Positions 1-11,156 of a stretch of 64,000 nt of DNA are shown here, one piece after another. Where the stretch lies: positions 15,515,549 through 15,579,548 of the forward strand of contig NC_062990.1 of NCBI RefSeq assembly GCF_023078275.1. The letters are read 5' to 3'. Numbering within the stretch: the stretch's first letter is position 1; each line of letters starts with the position of its first letter. The notes beneath the pieces were generated by a model. The model made no database searches. It saw nothing but the letters and a program-made list of their open reading frames with translations, and had not been told where the DNA came from. The position numbers were made by a program, and so were the translations under genes. The DNA comes from Leguminivora glycinivorella (taxonomy: Eukaryota; Arthropoda; Insecta; Lepidoptera; Tortricidae).

Positions 1-290
1 CGGTTTTCACCAATGAATAGAATGAATCTTGGGAAAGGTTTTGGTATATAATTTGTTGAGATCATGTTTGAATTGGTTGAAATATGTCAATTTTTGCTAA
101 TCAAGTCGGACAAAATTCTGCTGGCTGAGAGCTTTAATCGAAAACGCTGCCCAAACTGTTTGAGCTATATCAAAACAATGTATGGCAAAATTGTGTATCT
201 TTCATAGACATACAAAAAAGTCCGTAATAGCATATGTCTATCTTTTAAGGATAAATTACTATAACCATTTTTATGATAGCCCCGTGCGCA
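1..290 (+). repeat. Dispersed repeat, copy 1
   Basis: This stretch matches 43,825-44,030 with many substitutions. Shared blocks are the GCTGAGAGCTT motif, AAAACAATGTATGGC, and the run AAAGTCCG...ATGTCTATCTTTTA followed by TTTTTATGATA. There is no open reading frame. Its family is unknown to me. It is cut by the left edge of the window. Confidence 0.6.
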
Positions 291-1167
291 GCCGGAGCGG
301 ACCCTAGTATATGTATAGAATGTATACATTTTAGATAGATGCCTTTAATGTAGTGTATGTCATGCTTGTGTAAATTAGGTTTTAATATAAATGCAAAATT
401 GGAGTAATCCACGGAAAAGAAGCTCTGGTTGTGTTTGAATGCAAGTTGTCTTAAGATTAGGTATCGGTTTAAGAGGTTTTTTTTATCACGAAGAGTTCAA
501 AAATACTCATTAAACTTAATCAATTACTTACGTTGTAGGAGACTATTTAAATAACAAAAAAACGTCGAAAGCGATTTCCCGTGGAACGCACATTATTAAT
601 TAAGTAGGTAGGTGTCTAAATACTCGAAGACAGAAAAAAATAATGAAAGTTATAGTCTTCCTTAATTATAATAATAGGGAACTGTAGTTAAAATAAAATT
701 TATACCATGCACGAAATAAAGCATCAGATAATTATGAGAAAACATGGACAGCAGTTATTTTTAAATCCAATTTCTACTTAATAAGTCAGGTAGAAATATA
801 TAAAGTAACTGAGTTGACCGTGACGTCACTCAATTAAATTTCATATAAATTCTATATTAGCAATTCGTTCAAATTCGTTTTGACAGTTCTTAAAAATTGA
901 TCAACTAACCAACATGCAATAATTATTAAGTATGTTCGTTATATGTATTTTCGTATTTTGTATAAAAGAAGTTACATATTAAATAAGACAAGTTCCTCGT
1001 GCTTTTACTATTTACATCTGATTGTTTTTAATACTAAGACAATTTCTACCGTAAACCCAAATTAATACATGTATAAGTAATTACAAGCTTTTGACATCAC
1101 AAAATGATAGACGCCGAAGTCAAGTAACTTCGCAATGAATATCAATAGTTCTACATTTTTTTTTAAC
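291..1167. other. Unassigned AT-rich DNA
   Basis: No gene, tRNA or clear repeat boundary was recognised. The short open frames here have no coding character. Confidence 0.5.
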
Positions 1168-1240
1168 ACTTTCGAAAAACCGGCCAAGTGCGAGTCGGAC
1201 TCGCCCACCGAGGGTTCCGTACCTACAAAACTTTTAGGTT
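1168..1240 (+). repeat. Fragment of GGTTCCGTA-type lepidopteran repeat
   Basis: It contains GGCCAAGTGCGAGTCGGACT followed by CGCCCACCGAGGGTTCCGTA, a pair of motifs I recognise as common in moth genomes. Related pieces lie at 3,860-4,785 and 8,735-8,860. Confidence 0.6.
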
Positions 1241-1364
1241 CTCTAATGAGCATAGTTGTGTTTAGCGCCACCTCTCGACGAATTCGCGAACTAATTAGCC
1301 CAGCTTGCGTGAGGTATTTTATAATGTTAACCAAATTCAACATTTTTTATTTTATTTCAAAGAG

Positions 1365-1625
1365 GATCGAGTATTATAGAGAATGACTGTCAAAGTAAAA
1401 TGTGTAATCACAGTGCATAGAGTGCCATCTCTCGACACAAGCTTAAAACTTTTGAACCTCAGTTTTGACAATTTGGCCCATATTCTTAGCTTGATATGTT
1501 TTAAAATGTCAAATATTAATATAAGCGCCATCTAGCCGAGAGTACCCCAAAGGTGTATCGCCATCTAGCTCACCGTACCTTTTTCTGTATGGTTTTGGGG
1601 TACGTTTTTTTCTTAGACTTTATCG
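1365..1625 (+). repeat. Dispersed repeat family B
   Basis: It starts near GAGGATCGAGTATTATAGAG and ends near GGGGTACG then TTTCTTAGACTTTAT. Copies or parts recur at 27,620-27,770 (minus), 28,090-28,205 (minus), 34,926-35,046 with 35,547-35,700, and 39,215-39,545. It carries AGCGCCATCTAG at 1,524-1,535. Confidence 0.75.
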
Positions 1626-1706
1626 GTCTTTACGAAGTTATATAGGTCTTTGTTTTATTTTAAAGTAGGTGTTTTATGTAAAATTCCGTAGCTAAAAATT
1701 TTAACA

Positions 1707-1843
1707 CCCTTATTCATAAACGTACACTAAAGTATCCAGCCGATAAAGTTCGTTTGTCCCTTTCTATCACACCAATACGTCGGAAAGGGACAAACGAAAT
1801 TTATCGGCTTGATAACTTTAGTGTACGTTTATGAATAACGGGG
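1707..1843. mobile_element. Hairpin MITE
   Basis: The two ends are near-perfect inverted repeats: CCCTTATTCATAAACGTACA at the left and its complement at the right. The inner arm GTTTGTCCCTTTC is also mirrored. The element is about 137 bp and non-coding. The transposase family cannot be told from the sequence; a TA-containing target is possible. Confidence 0.8.
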
Positions 1844-2200
1844 TAAGTAAGTAAGGTAAACATCAGAAAGGGTGAGTAAAACAATCTGAAAGGTTCTAAG
1901 TTTTACTTAAAGGTTTTTTTAATCTAATCCAAATTTGGTTATGGTAGCTGAAAAAGTATACAGAATAGTATAACGCAAGTTTCTAGCGGGAAATTACTAA
2001 ATAAATATTATTTAGTAAATACATTATCTATTGTTGTATTTTGCCTTGGACCTTGTAGTACCTGTAGGTACTCTTGTATATGCGAACTAAAGCCAAGCGA
2101 TAAAAGGTAGATGAATAATGTCAGATTGTACGACAACGAGAGACGTGAGCCGACTGTGCGAATGAGTCGCGCTTTCTTACGACAGAAATTGCTTGACAAA

Positions 2201-2577
2201 TATACCGGGTGTACCTGCCCGGTAATTAATGGACAACCTTTTAACCACCAAGAGGGCACCTTACAGAAAATCGACATTAAGGTTTAGTAAAGTCGCCTGG
2301 TTTTCGAGATTTTCACACTTTTTATAATTTTAGGTAGTAGGTATTAAAATTTTAAAAATTGTGAAACCTTAAAGTCGATTTTCTGGACCAGTATAAGGTG
2401 CCACTCTTGGCAAATAAGGGGTTAAAAGAAAACGAAACTATGGCGTTGCAGTGACAGGTTGCCAGCCTCTCGCCTACACCACAATTTAACCCATATCCCA
2501 TAGATTTTCTGGACCAGTATAAGGTGCCCTCTTGGTGGTTAAAAGGTTGTCCATTAATTACCGGGCAACCTGTATAA
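2201..2577. mobile_element. Inverted-repeat element with an inserted piece
   Basis: The left arm (GCCCGGTAATTAATGGACAA, then CCTTTTAACCACCAAGAGGG) is mirrored by the right arm at about 2,520-2,567. Near its right side, 2,403-2,504 is a piece of the retroposon family also seen at 7,425-7,665. That piece is flanked by two copies of a 25-bp sequence (ATTTTCTGGACCAGTATAAG plus GTGCC). Confidence 0.7.
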
Positions 2578-2629
2578 TATCAAATCGTACGAGAGCAGCG
2601 AACGTGTGCAGGCAGCGAAGGGAGCCGAC

Positions 2630-2885
2630 CGCGCGAATGAAGCTAGGAGCATACTACACGGACGTCCGTCGTAAATCGACCGCGACCGCGACCGATCAGT
2701 GTGCACGGAACAAAACATCCAGCGAGCCAGATTTCGATCGGACGTCCATGCGCTCAAGGCCACGTCCACGTCCGTCGACCGATAGTTTGCACGGTTATGT
2801 GTAATTTCATTGTCCAGATTCCCGTCCGCGGTCGATTTACGACGGACGTCCGCGTAGTATGTTCCTAGCTTGATGAGTTCGCGCG
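2630..2885. mobile_element. GC-rich inverted-repeat element
   Basis: Arms AGCTAGGAGCATACTACACG and GACGTCCGTCGTAAATCGAC at the left are mirrored at about 2,826-2,873. Overlapping open frames exist on both strands, but they follow from GC-rich palindromic sequence and match no family I know. Confidence 0.7.
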
Positions 2886-3339
2886 GCGAATCCCGCGTGA
2901 CATCGTCCAATTCGTCCATCGACAATTCGACACCCCTCCTCCCAGTCCTCCCTCCCACCCGCCCGCAGCGGCGCACGGTGTCTCCGCCCGTCTGTGTATC
3001 GTCCTTCAATTTCTTTACATATCGAAACTTATTACTGAAGAAGAAGATTCAAAATTGAATGAATACAGGTGTATAGATATTTATGTAGCTGACCGTACGA
3101 TAAAAAGTATAATTCATACACTTAATTGTAAAAATGTAATGTATACGGATTAATGAATTTAATGTAGATAAGTAATTATTGATATATGGCAAAACGAAAG
3201 AAATTGTTTAATTTTTAATTTATCATGTTACTTCACGTACCTATTTACGTACTTATTTTAAAAACCCTAAAAATGTCTATTGAGTTTCTGCCACAGACCA
3301 CCATGTGGTTTCTGCATATTCTGCGCTGTGCATAGAATT

Positions 3340-3620
3340 TGCAGAGAGCGCACGCGGCCACCGGTGCGGCGCCAGTGGACGCGTCTGTGTGCGTGAGCTA
3401 GGTATGCATACAACTACAACTGCTGTAGGCTATAATATGTCTTGCGTGGGCGACGGTCGCGCGACCGTCGCCGTCAGGTCTCATCGCATCGTCTACTTCC
3501 ATATCGATAAGGTTTGATTTCGTATGCGTCACATCGTCGTCGCGCGACCGTCGCCCACGCAAGCCATCGGCTTATCAGTCGCGGTCGTCAGCCGCGTCCG
3601 TCAGACGCGTCCCATAATTT
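3340..3620. repeat. GC-rich palindromic repeat
   Basis: CTTGCGTGGGCGACGGTCGC at 3,432 is mirrored at 3,538-3,562, giving a 25-bp arm around an 80-bp spacer. It is GC-rich against AT-rich flanks, so probably a mobile or foreign-derived repeat. No gene was recognised. Confidence 0.6.
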
Positions 3621-3859
3621 GTTTCAAGCTTTATACACAAGTTTTCCTTTCAATAGCAATAGCTAACGTAACGCTTGGCTTGAGTAATAAAAACTGTATA
3701 GTTAAATTAATGAAATATGTATAAGTAGGATATTGAAATCTTCTTTCTTCGTTGAGCCATCACAGCTAACTTTAACTTACAAACGGTCTTAAGCACCTGC
3801 ACTTCTGAAGGCGCTTAAGTCATTTTTGCTAATAAAAAAAACCACAACGTTCTATGAAC

Positions 3860-4785
3860 ATTGGTCAAGTGCGAGTCGGTTTTCGACTTTTCCATACAAA
3901 GAACTCATGAGCGCCTGAACGACTATGATGGCAAAGTTAACGTTTCGCACTTTCAAGACTTTACGTATATATCTCGGAAACGATAAGAGATAGAGCAAAA
4001 TGGACTTCAGATTTGGGCTTTCGGTGACACAAATTCTATATTTTCGTCAACAGACACCTTTTTTGGACCGATTTGAATAAAATTTTGCTCAGTCAATTTA
4101 TAAACGGTCTTAAGCGCCTCCTTTTTAGTACGAACTTAAGTCATTTTGTACAAATGAAAAAACATTGAACAAGTTCTAAAAAGAAAAAGACAGAAATGAA
4201 TTTCTTTATACCTGTCCAACTCGCTTACACAATTTTAAGACGTTTAGTAACTACTTGCAGCGGCAGTGAGTGAAATTCTCAATCTGAGTTTTTTTCTCTT
4301 AAGTCCGACTTACGCTTGACTGCAGATTTCTAATAGGTTTTCCTGTAATCTACATGGAGAGGGCTATCTCGTGTATTTTTTTGAAAATTTTACGCTAAGT
4401 ACTTTCGGAGATAAGGGGGGGGAATGGTCATTTTTTGCTTATTTTCTTAAATTACTTCTAAATTACAAAAACAAAAAATATAAAAAAAATATATTTCAGA
4501 TGCTGATAAAATGCTCTTTCATTTGATATGTAACACAATATAGTTTTAATATATTTGATTTTTAATTTTCAATTTTACCCCCCAAAAGTGACCCCTGTGA
4601 TTAAATTTCATTTAATTAAATTACATGTCCGTCTTTGGGCCACAGGTTTACATACGTGTGCCAAATTTCAAGTAAATCGGTCCAGTAGTTTCGGAGAAAT
4701 CGGCTGTGACAGAGGGACAGACAGACACGCGAGTGATCCTATAAGGGTTCCGTTTTTCCTCTTTGAGGTACGGAACCCTAAAAAT
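3860..4785 (+). repeat. Long non-coding copy of the GGTTCCGTA repeat
   Basis: It begins near CAAGTGCGAGTCGGTTTTCG and ends with GAGGTACGGAACCC. It includes two related CGGTCTTAAGC motifs. No intact frame is visible. It resembles decayed, abundant lepidopteran repeat sequence. Confidence 0.5.
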
Positions 4786-5043
4786 ATAATATAAAAAACC
4801 ACTTTGAATTGAAATATTATAAATAAATAAATATTAGGGGAAACCCTACACAGATGAACCTAGCCCCAAACTAAGCAAAGCTTGTACTACGGGTGCTAGG
4901 CGGATTAAATTTAGTTTTTGAATACCTCGATAACAAGTTTCTTGAACAGGAATCAATTGATATTTTGTTTATTTATCTTTATTGCACAAAAGAAAAACCT
5001 TGCAGTACAAAAAGGCGGACTTAATGCTTTCTCTCGGACTTAA

Positions 5044-5554
5044 GACGATACGGTAGGGGTCAATTCTCCATACAAACGCTCTCGACTATTTCCTCCCTGG
5101 TTTTTGAAGATAGAGCAATGATTTTTTCAACACAGATTGTTATTATTTTTATCTGTGTCGGACCGTTTAGATTTTTTTGATATTCTGCTTTTTAAAGACT
5201 CTAGAGCCAATCAAAAATTTCCAAAAACGGCCTTTTTCATTGTGGCGCAAAAAAAAGGGTGATACTCAAGATTGGTAACAATTAACCAAAAAAGCTAAAC
5301 GGTCCGACATAGATTATTTCATTGTTATTCAGATTCTCAAATTTCGTTCCGATTGATTAAGTTATGAAGGAGGAAAGAGTCGAGAGCGGAACCTCGATTT
5401 TAAAGATTTTTTTGAAATATCTTTTGACTGAGTTATTCTTAATGGACAATTTTTTTTCGATAAATCTAGTTAATAACACTTGTATATTTAACTGAAATTC
5501 CCAAGTTGAAAGGGGGGCTCCTTTCCATTTTAGCATTTTCGCTACCGTATCCTC
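5044..5554. mobile_element. piggyBac-type MITE, copy 1
   Basis: Both ends are bounded by TTAA (5,040-5,043 and 5,555-5,558), the target site used by piggyBac transposases. The termini GACGATACGGTAG and CTACCGTATCCTC are inverted repeats with one mismatch. A second copy of almost the same length lies at 55,489-56,000 with the same termini and TTAA sites. It is 511 bp with no transposase, so non-autonomous. Confidence 0.88.
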
Positions 5555-5689
5555 TTAATGCTTCGTCTCAATCTCGAGGCTAAGCAGAGATTGTGAGCGG
5601 TGCTACAATTTGAACAGTAAAATCAAATCAACTAAGCAGATCAGAAAATCAAATATTTAATTTTGACTAACTCGATTCTCGAATTCAGT

Positions 5690-5950
5690 CTATCTCTGAC
5701 CATTCTCATTGTTAAATTAATCTTCGCGTTGTCCCCCTAGATGGCGCTGTACTGGCTAGAAACTGGTTAACGATGATACGACACTGATTTATGCTAGTTC
5801 TTTAGCTGCCTGTTAACGTAAATAAAATTTTATTATTTTGCCTTATTTTTGTAGAGTGATATCTATTTTTTGATAATCGCTTGTTATGTATAATGAGAAT
5901 AGTCTTACAAGTTATATGTTTACGAAGTTATATAAGTCTCTGTATGTACT
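5690..5950 (+). repeat. MITE-like family A, copy 1
   Basis: It contains CTAGATGGCGCT at 5,738-5,749, then GGCTAGAAACTGGTTAACGA and GCTAGTTCTTTAGCTGCCTG, ending in TTACGAAGTTATATAAGTCT. Other copies: 6,465-6,720, 8,130-8,410, 27,390-27,620 and both arms of the inverted repeat at 27,771-28,680. Confidence 0.8.
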
Positions 5951-6464
5951 GAGCATTTCTTTTTTTTTTGCCACTTTTATGAAGTGTGATATTTTTGAAA
6001 AGAAAAATGCTATTTCTACTCAGAATTACTAGCTTTTTCAATCCCAGTAGTTAAAAAACATACGATTTTTTCTTATTTTGTTACCATTTTCCGTACATGT
6101 TGTATTGTATGGGGTAGCAAAAGAGGAAAGTAACAAAAATGTATGGAGATTCTGGGACACTTTATCGTCTCCCAGTGAGATTGAAACTATTGAAAGTACT
6201 CGCGATTCTGAGTACAATTGACCTAAAATTCCCTAAAACAAACAAATTTTTTTTATTGGCAAAAAAAAAAAGAAATGCTCTACTATGCCAGACTAAACAC
6301 CGTGTTAATTGCTACTTACGATACTTCGTTAGTGCGCTTTCTTATCCGATCCGACATCGGATGTAGGATGGATTACAATAGCAAAAATCAAAGATAGATA
6401 GATAAATTCTTTATTCAACCACAATCTTACATGCTATGCAACACAAAACGGAATACGATTCTCG

Positions 6465-6720
6465 AATTCAGTTTATCTCAGACCATTCTCATTGTTAAAT
6501 TAATCTTTGCGTTGTCCCCCTAGATGGCGCTGTACCGGCTAGAAACTGGTTAACGATGATACGACACTGATTTATGCTAGGTCTTTAGCTGCCTGTTAAC
6601 GTTACTAAAATTGTTATTATTTTTCCTTATTTTTGTAGAGTGATATCTATTTTTTGATAATCACTTGTTATGTATAATGCGAATAGTCTTACAAGTTATA
6701 TAGTTACGAAGTTATATATT
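6465..6720 (+). repeat. MITE-like family A, copy 2
   Basis: It is highly similar to the copy at 5,690-5,950, including CTAGATGGCGCT at 6,520-6,531 and the GTTACGAAGTTATATA end. Non-coding. Confidence 0.8.
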
Positions 6721-7424
6721 GGTTGTGGAATGGAATGTGCGTTGTGGTATAGAATAGGCGCTGACTCAGCATACATGCTACGGAGGCCGCAGCGCTGATC
6801 TTCCGTCAGAACCTTGCAAACTTAATACTAAGGGAACGACCTAGTGCAGCGCAAGTCGATATATATTATATTTATAGATTGTACGAGTAGATATTAAATA
6901 AGCAAAATATTAGACTTATATTGACCGGGATATAGACCGTGATTACCTTTTTGATTTTTGTCGAGCTCCCGATATTTCGACGCAGTTGCATGCATCATGA
7001 TCACGGAAAACTGACGAAGGCGGGTGGATGTTAAAGTTGCATAGACAGCGCGCGATCTACCCTCCTTCGCGCGCGTCGGCTGCGTTCACTTTCAGCGTTA
7101 CCACTGGTCGCATTCACACTCGATATAAGTCTAATGAAAATAACCGTGAATCATTCAAAGCAAAATATTATCACAAATATATAATGTTCAATCAAACGCT
7201 AAGAGTAAAGTAGGTGAGTGAGCAGAATAGGTATGATATTACAATATACAATAATTAGTTATCGGTATCAGAATTATGGTCATGATGTGGAAATATAAAG
7301 GACAAAAGATGGTGGCTTAAATGTATGGGATATCGGTCCTATATCCGATGCCAAGAAGGGAACCACCTGATTTTGTATGACTTTTTCTTAAATTCTAAAA
7401 TAATTGATTTTCATCGTTTTTACA
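6721..7424. other. Unassigned DNA with a short MITE fragment
   Basis: No gene was recognised. 7,300-7,360 resembles the GATATCGG-type MITE described at 24,285-24,438 (it shares AAAGATGGTGGCTTAAAT and GGGATATCGGTCCTA). The GC-rich patch at 7,020-7,090 is unassigned. Confidence 0.4.
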
Positions 7425-7665
7425 TACATACATACAATCACGCCTGTATCCCATAAAGGGGTAGACAGAGCAGATGAACTGCTAAGTTTCAGTGCCACTC
7501 TTGGCAAAAAGCGGTTGAAAGAAATCCAAATTGTGACATTACAGTGACAGGTTGCCAGCCCGTCGCCTACGCCACAATTTAACCCATATCCCACAGTCGA
7601 CTTCTACGACACCTACGGGAAGAAAGGGGGTGGTGAAATTCTTAACCCGTCACCACACGGGAAAC
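7425..7665 (-). mobile_element. Retroposon family E, minus copy
   Basis: Read on the minus strand it runs from GTGGTGACGGGTTAAGAATT to the tail ...GGCGTGATT then (TATG)n. The plus-strand copy at 36,829-37,068 has a 13-bp target duplication. Another minus copy is at 47,905-48,165 and a partial one at 2,403-2,504. Open frames in it are incidental. Confidence 0.8.
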
Positions 7666-7830
7666 GTTTTACATAAATTAATTAATAAGTGTGAGAGAAC
7701 CTTAAGAATAACATTTAAGTATGTGACGGCACATGTAAAGGTCGTACTACACTTATTGATCCATTAGATTTATATTTTGAAGAACTCTAAAGTAAATACA
7801 CAACTTTCTTAAAGTAATTATTTATGACTA

Positions 7831-8060
7831 GCCTTTGCCCGCGGCTTCGCTCGCGTTAAATTGCTGAATGCTCCATACAAACTTCCACCCCCCATTCTTA
7901 GGAAGTGGGGGATATAAAGAGACAAAAAGTAGCCTTTGTCACTCTCTATCCCTTCAACTATCTCCACTTAAAAAATCACGTCAATACGTCGCTCCGTTTT
8001 GCCGTGAAAGATGGACAAACAAACAGACACACACACTTTCCCATTTATAATATTAGTATG
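7831..8060 (+). repeat. CCCGCGGCTTCGCTCGC repeat
   Basis: It starts with CCTTTGCCCGCGGCTTCGCT and ends with CTTTCCCATTTATAATATTA, the signature of a very common lepidopteran repeat. A short inverted copy is at 8,625-8,715. Non-coding. Confidence 0.75.
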
Positions 8061-8129
8061 GATTTAAATCCTTCCCTTAAAGTTGACTGGCATTTTGTTT
8101 TGCGTTTTTGATATTGAATTCAATCACAG

Positions 8130-8410
8130 ACCTTGGATCATTCTCATTCATAAAAATGAATCTTTGTGTTGTCCTCCTAGATGGCGCTGTATCGAAAAGA
8201 AACTGGCGAACGATGAAACAACATAGATTATACTATAAGTTCTTTAGCTGCATGTTTGAGCTAGATTGCCTGGGATTTTATTGATCCTGTTTCACGATTT
8301 TTGTAGAGCGATTTCAAATTTTCAATAGTCGCTTTTTATATGCATACACCCATACACCGTGTAAATTCGATACTTCGTTGGGTTCATTTCATTATCAAGT
8401 GATAACTGAT
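8130..8410 (+). repeat. MITE-like family A, copy 3
   Basis: A diverged copy carrying CTAGATGGCGCT (8,178-8,189), AAACTGGCGAACGATGAAAC and TTCTTTAGCTGCATG. Non-coding. Confidence 0.7.
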
Positions 8411-8624
8411 AAACCTACCTAGTATATGATTTTTTGTAAAATTCGAAAATAAATTACTTCAATAAGTGTCAGAGACATTCTAAGAGCAACATTGAAATTA
8501 GTGTCAACTGTATCAAATATATCTGACGGCACATGTCTGTTATAGGTCGTACAACTTATTGAACCATTACATTTATTTTTTGAAGAACTAAACAGTATAT
8601 GTTAAATACACAAGTTTCTTAAAG

Positions 8625-8860
8625 TAATCCATACTAATATTATAAATGGGAAAGTGTGTGTGTCTGTCTGTTTGTCCGTCCTTAACGGCAAAACGGAGCG
8701 ACGAATTTCCTTAAAGTTGACATTTGTTTGCGTTTTTAGGGTTCCGTAGTCAACTAGGAACCCTTGTAGCTTCGCCATGTGTGTCCGTCCGCGGATAATC
8801 TCAGTGACCGTTAGCACTAGAAAGCTGAAATTTGGCCCCAATATGTTTATCAATCACGCC
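8625..8860 (-). repeat. Repeat debris
   Basis: 8,625-8,715 is the inverted end of the repeat seen at 7,831-8,060. 8,735-8,860 carries GGGTTCCGTAGTCAACTAGG followed by AACCC, the GGTTCCGTA repeat type. Confidence 0.55.
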
Positions 8861-8937
8861 GACAAAGTGATAAAAAAAATGTAAAAGAAATATTTTATTA
8901 GTGTTAAAAGTTATTCTTAGGCTGGCAACCAGTGAGT

Positions 8938-9018
8938 GAATGAAAGTAAATGCGAATGAAATGAGAATGTTGCGATGGATGTGTGGTGTGACAAGACGGG
9001 ATAGGATTCGGAATGAGT
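8938..9018 (+). pseudogene. RTE-type LINE fragment
   Basis: The plus strand reads as the end-of-reverse-transcriptase segment NEMRMLRWMCGVTRRDRIR, the same motif found intact at 36,398-36,751. Only about 27 codons remain, so it is a dead fragment of an RTE-clade retrotransposon. Confidence 0.75.
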
Positions 9019-9019
9019 A

Positions 9020-10820
9020 GGTATACACCGTGTTTCACTTAACACTAAAAACCTGAAAACCGTTTGTTCAGAATCGAGAGTAGAATCGATTGAGCTATAT
9101 CTTGATGGGGGTAATATTTTTATTTAAATTAGTATTATTAATTATTTTTTATGTGCCTATTCTTTTGTATTCATAATACAACATTGTGTATATCGCATTG
9201 CTAGAGGTTGTTTACCTTTTTCAGTATTTAGGGGTATTAATATTGGCTGGTTAATTGGACGATTTTTTTTCCGCTACGAGTTTGACGTTGTTTGTCAGTT
9301 TAATCTTAATGTTTATGATAAGTCATAAAAAATTGACCTCGTACCTAATTACAACCTTGTCATTTTGAATATTGGGCTTAAATTTGCTTACTGCGATTAC
9401 CTGTCCAATTTGAAGATTACTGTGACAAAGCTTTAAAGTGTTTTACAGTGACATCTTAGCTGTCTATTGGTAAACCTTATGTCGTTGCAATAACGTACAC
9501 AAATAAATAGTTTTATGGTTTGCTAAAAGTCAAGTACAGCTGTACAGAAAATTAAAAATTCAATTAAACAAAAAGTAACCATCAGATGAAAGATGAATAC
9601 TCTAGATGAGTTTAAAAAAAAATCGGTTGGGGTGTCTGAGGTTTTGAGTGATACCGGACCGGAAACACGTTGTATAAGGGGAAGGAAGATTAAGTAGATA
9701 TACATTTTATTTTTAGTTGTGACATTTATACCCCAATTGCTAATTCGAGTCCAAAAAAACTACGACAGATACGTCAATGTCACAGCTGTCAATGTCACTT
9801 ATGTCACTGTCAAAATACTTTTCAGGTTTCGCCAACCTTCTACATTCTTTATTTGGCACGTAAGAAATCCAAGAATACTTGATGATAAAATTGTGAAGAA
9901 AATTCGTTTTAGTTTTTTTGTTTTAATTCTCATACGTCAAATTAGTTCCACCGGTCGCCACTAATGATAAATGTTGGTAATTCGCATTATATTACGTGTA
10001 TATGTGACAATCAACATCACCTTCATTCACGTTGCTAATAATAATAAAACTTAAACCAGACTGTATGCACTAAAGCTGCCCTATCTCAGTCAGGTGCAAT
10101 TTTCGCCAATGTTTATTAAATTAGTCATTGGAGTCTAACAACCCATTACCAATATTAGAATGTTATTGCTGAAGGGTAGCACCTGAACTGGCTCTCAGAA
10201 TGGCGCGTGGCGAAGTCAAGGGCTCACGAAAGGTATTTCCTTAGCGTATTGAACGAGTGCCCAATGTATCTCTGAGACTCCTCAGGAGATTTGGAACCAT
10301 AAATTGAAGAACATTACTCAAACTTACTTACATACTCTCTTTAAGGTAAAACAATAGATCATTACATGTGCCATTTTTTATCTAAAAGGTTCATAAGTGT
10401 CGGTTGTCAATAAAGCGCTACTTGCATATTAACGTCTGTCTATCATATATCAGAGATGTAGTCTGTATATCTGTGTATCATACATAATAATAAATTCAAA
10501 TACAGTTTGACAGACCATGGTGTCATGGCCGCTTCCAAAACAATGGCGGCCGTGGCAACCATAAAGCCCACTATACACTATTTCGCTGATTAGCTAATTG
10601 TAAAATATATGTATAAAAAATTGGTCACAATATCTATATCATCAATAGTTTGTTCTATACCGCAAAATATAGCACCAAATGTTATTGATACCTGAAGTGA
10701 TACAAGCGAAATACCAACTTTACAACTAAAAATCACGGAAAAAAAGAAAAAAAATCGAGCGTCCTAGTATTTATGTAAATAATAAAAGACTATTAAATAT
10801 ATAAATCAAAGGATTGAAAT
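9020..10820. other. Unassigned intergenic DNA
   Basis: No gene was recognised. 9,730-9,765 (AATTGCTAATTCGAGTCCAA, then AAAAACTAC) is present in inverted form at 16,290-16,326, so it is part of an unassigned repeat. Confidence 0.5.
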
Positions 10821-10822
10821 AA

Positions 10823-11155
10823 ATATAAAAATTTTACCTTCCAATAAAATTTGTATTATTTTGCCTGGTATATCCGAGGTCTTTATAGAGAGTACGTCGT
10901 AGACGTCGCATCGGACCGATAGATGGCGCCATCGTTCGTTGTAAGTCGCTCCGGCGTCTCACCGCCGCGATGTTGGTAGTCCCGTTTTTCCCCACCTGCA
11001 ACACAAGGCCCCCCGCGCCCCGACTCGCCACCAGCCACCCTCATTGTTGAGGAGAAGTGCCGACGGTATATTAAGCCTACCAGGAAGGCATCACTCAGAC
11101 CTCGGATATACCAGGCAAAATAATACAAATTTTATTGGAAGGTAAAATTTTTATA
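10823..11155. mobile_element. Small fold-back element
   Basis: The terminal inverted repeats are about 60 bp: AATATAAAAATTTTACCTTC through TTTGCCTGGTATATCCGAGG at the left, complemented at 11,097-11,155. The inner part (10,890-11,046) is the reverse complement of 16,019-16,180 at the right end of the neighbouring large element. Non-coding despite short open frames. Confidence 0.8.
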
Positions 11156-11156
11156 T

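Noticed and set aside
500..560. Minus-strand 11-nt micro-exon at about 534-544
   Set aside because: A GTAAGT-like donor exists but the acceptor is weak and no neighbouring exons were found; likely chance.
2554..3009. 151-codon minus-strand gene rich in arginine
   Set aside because: It crosses both arms of a GC-rich inverted repeat; the frame is an effect of base composition.
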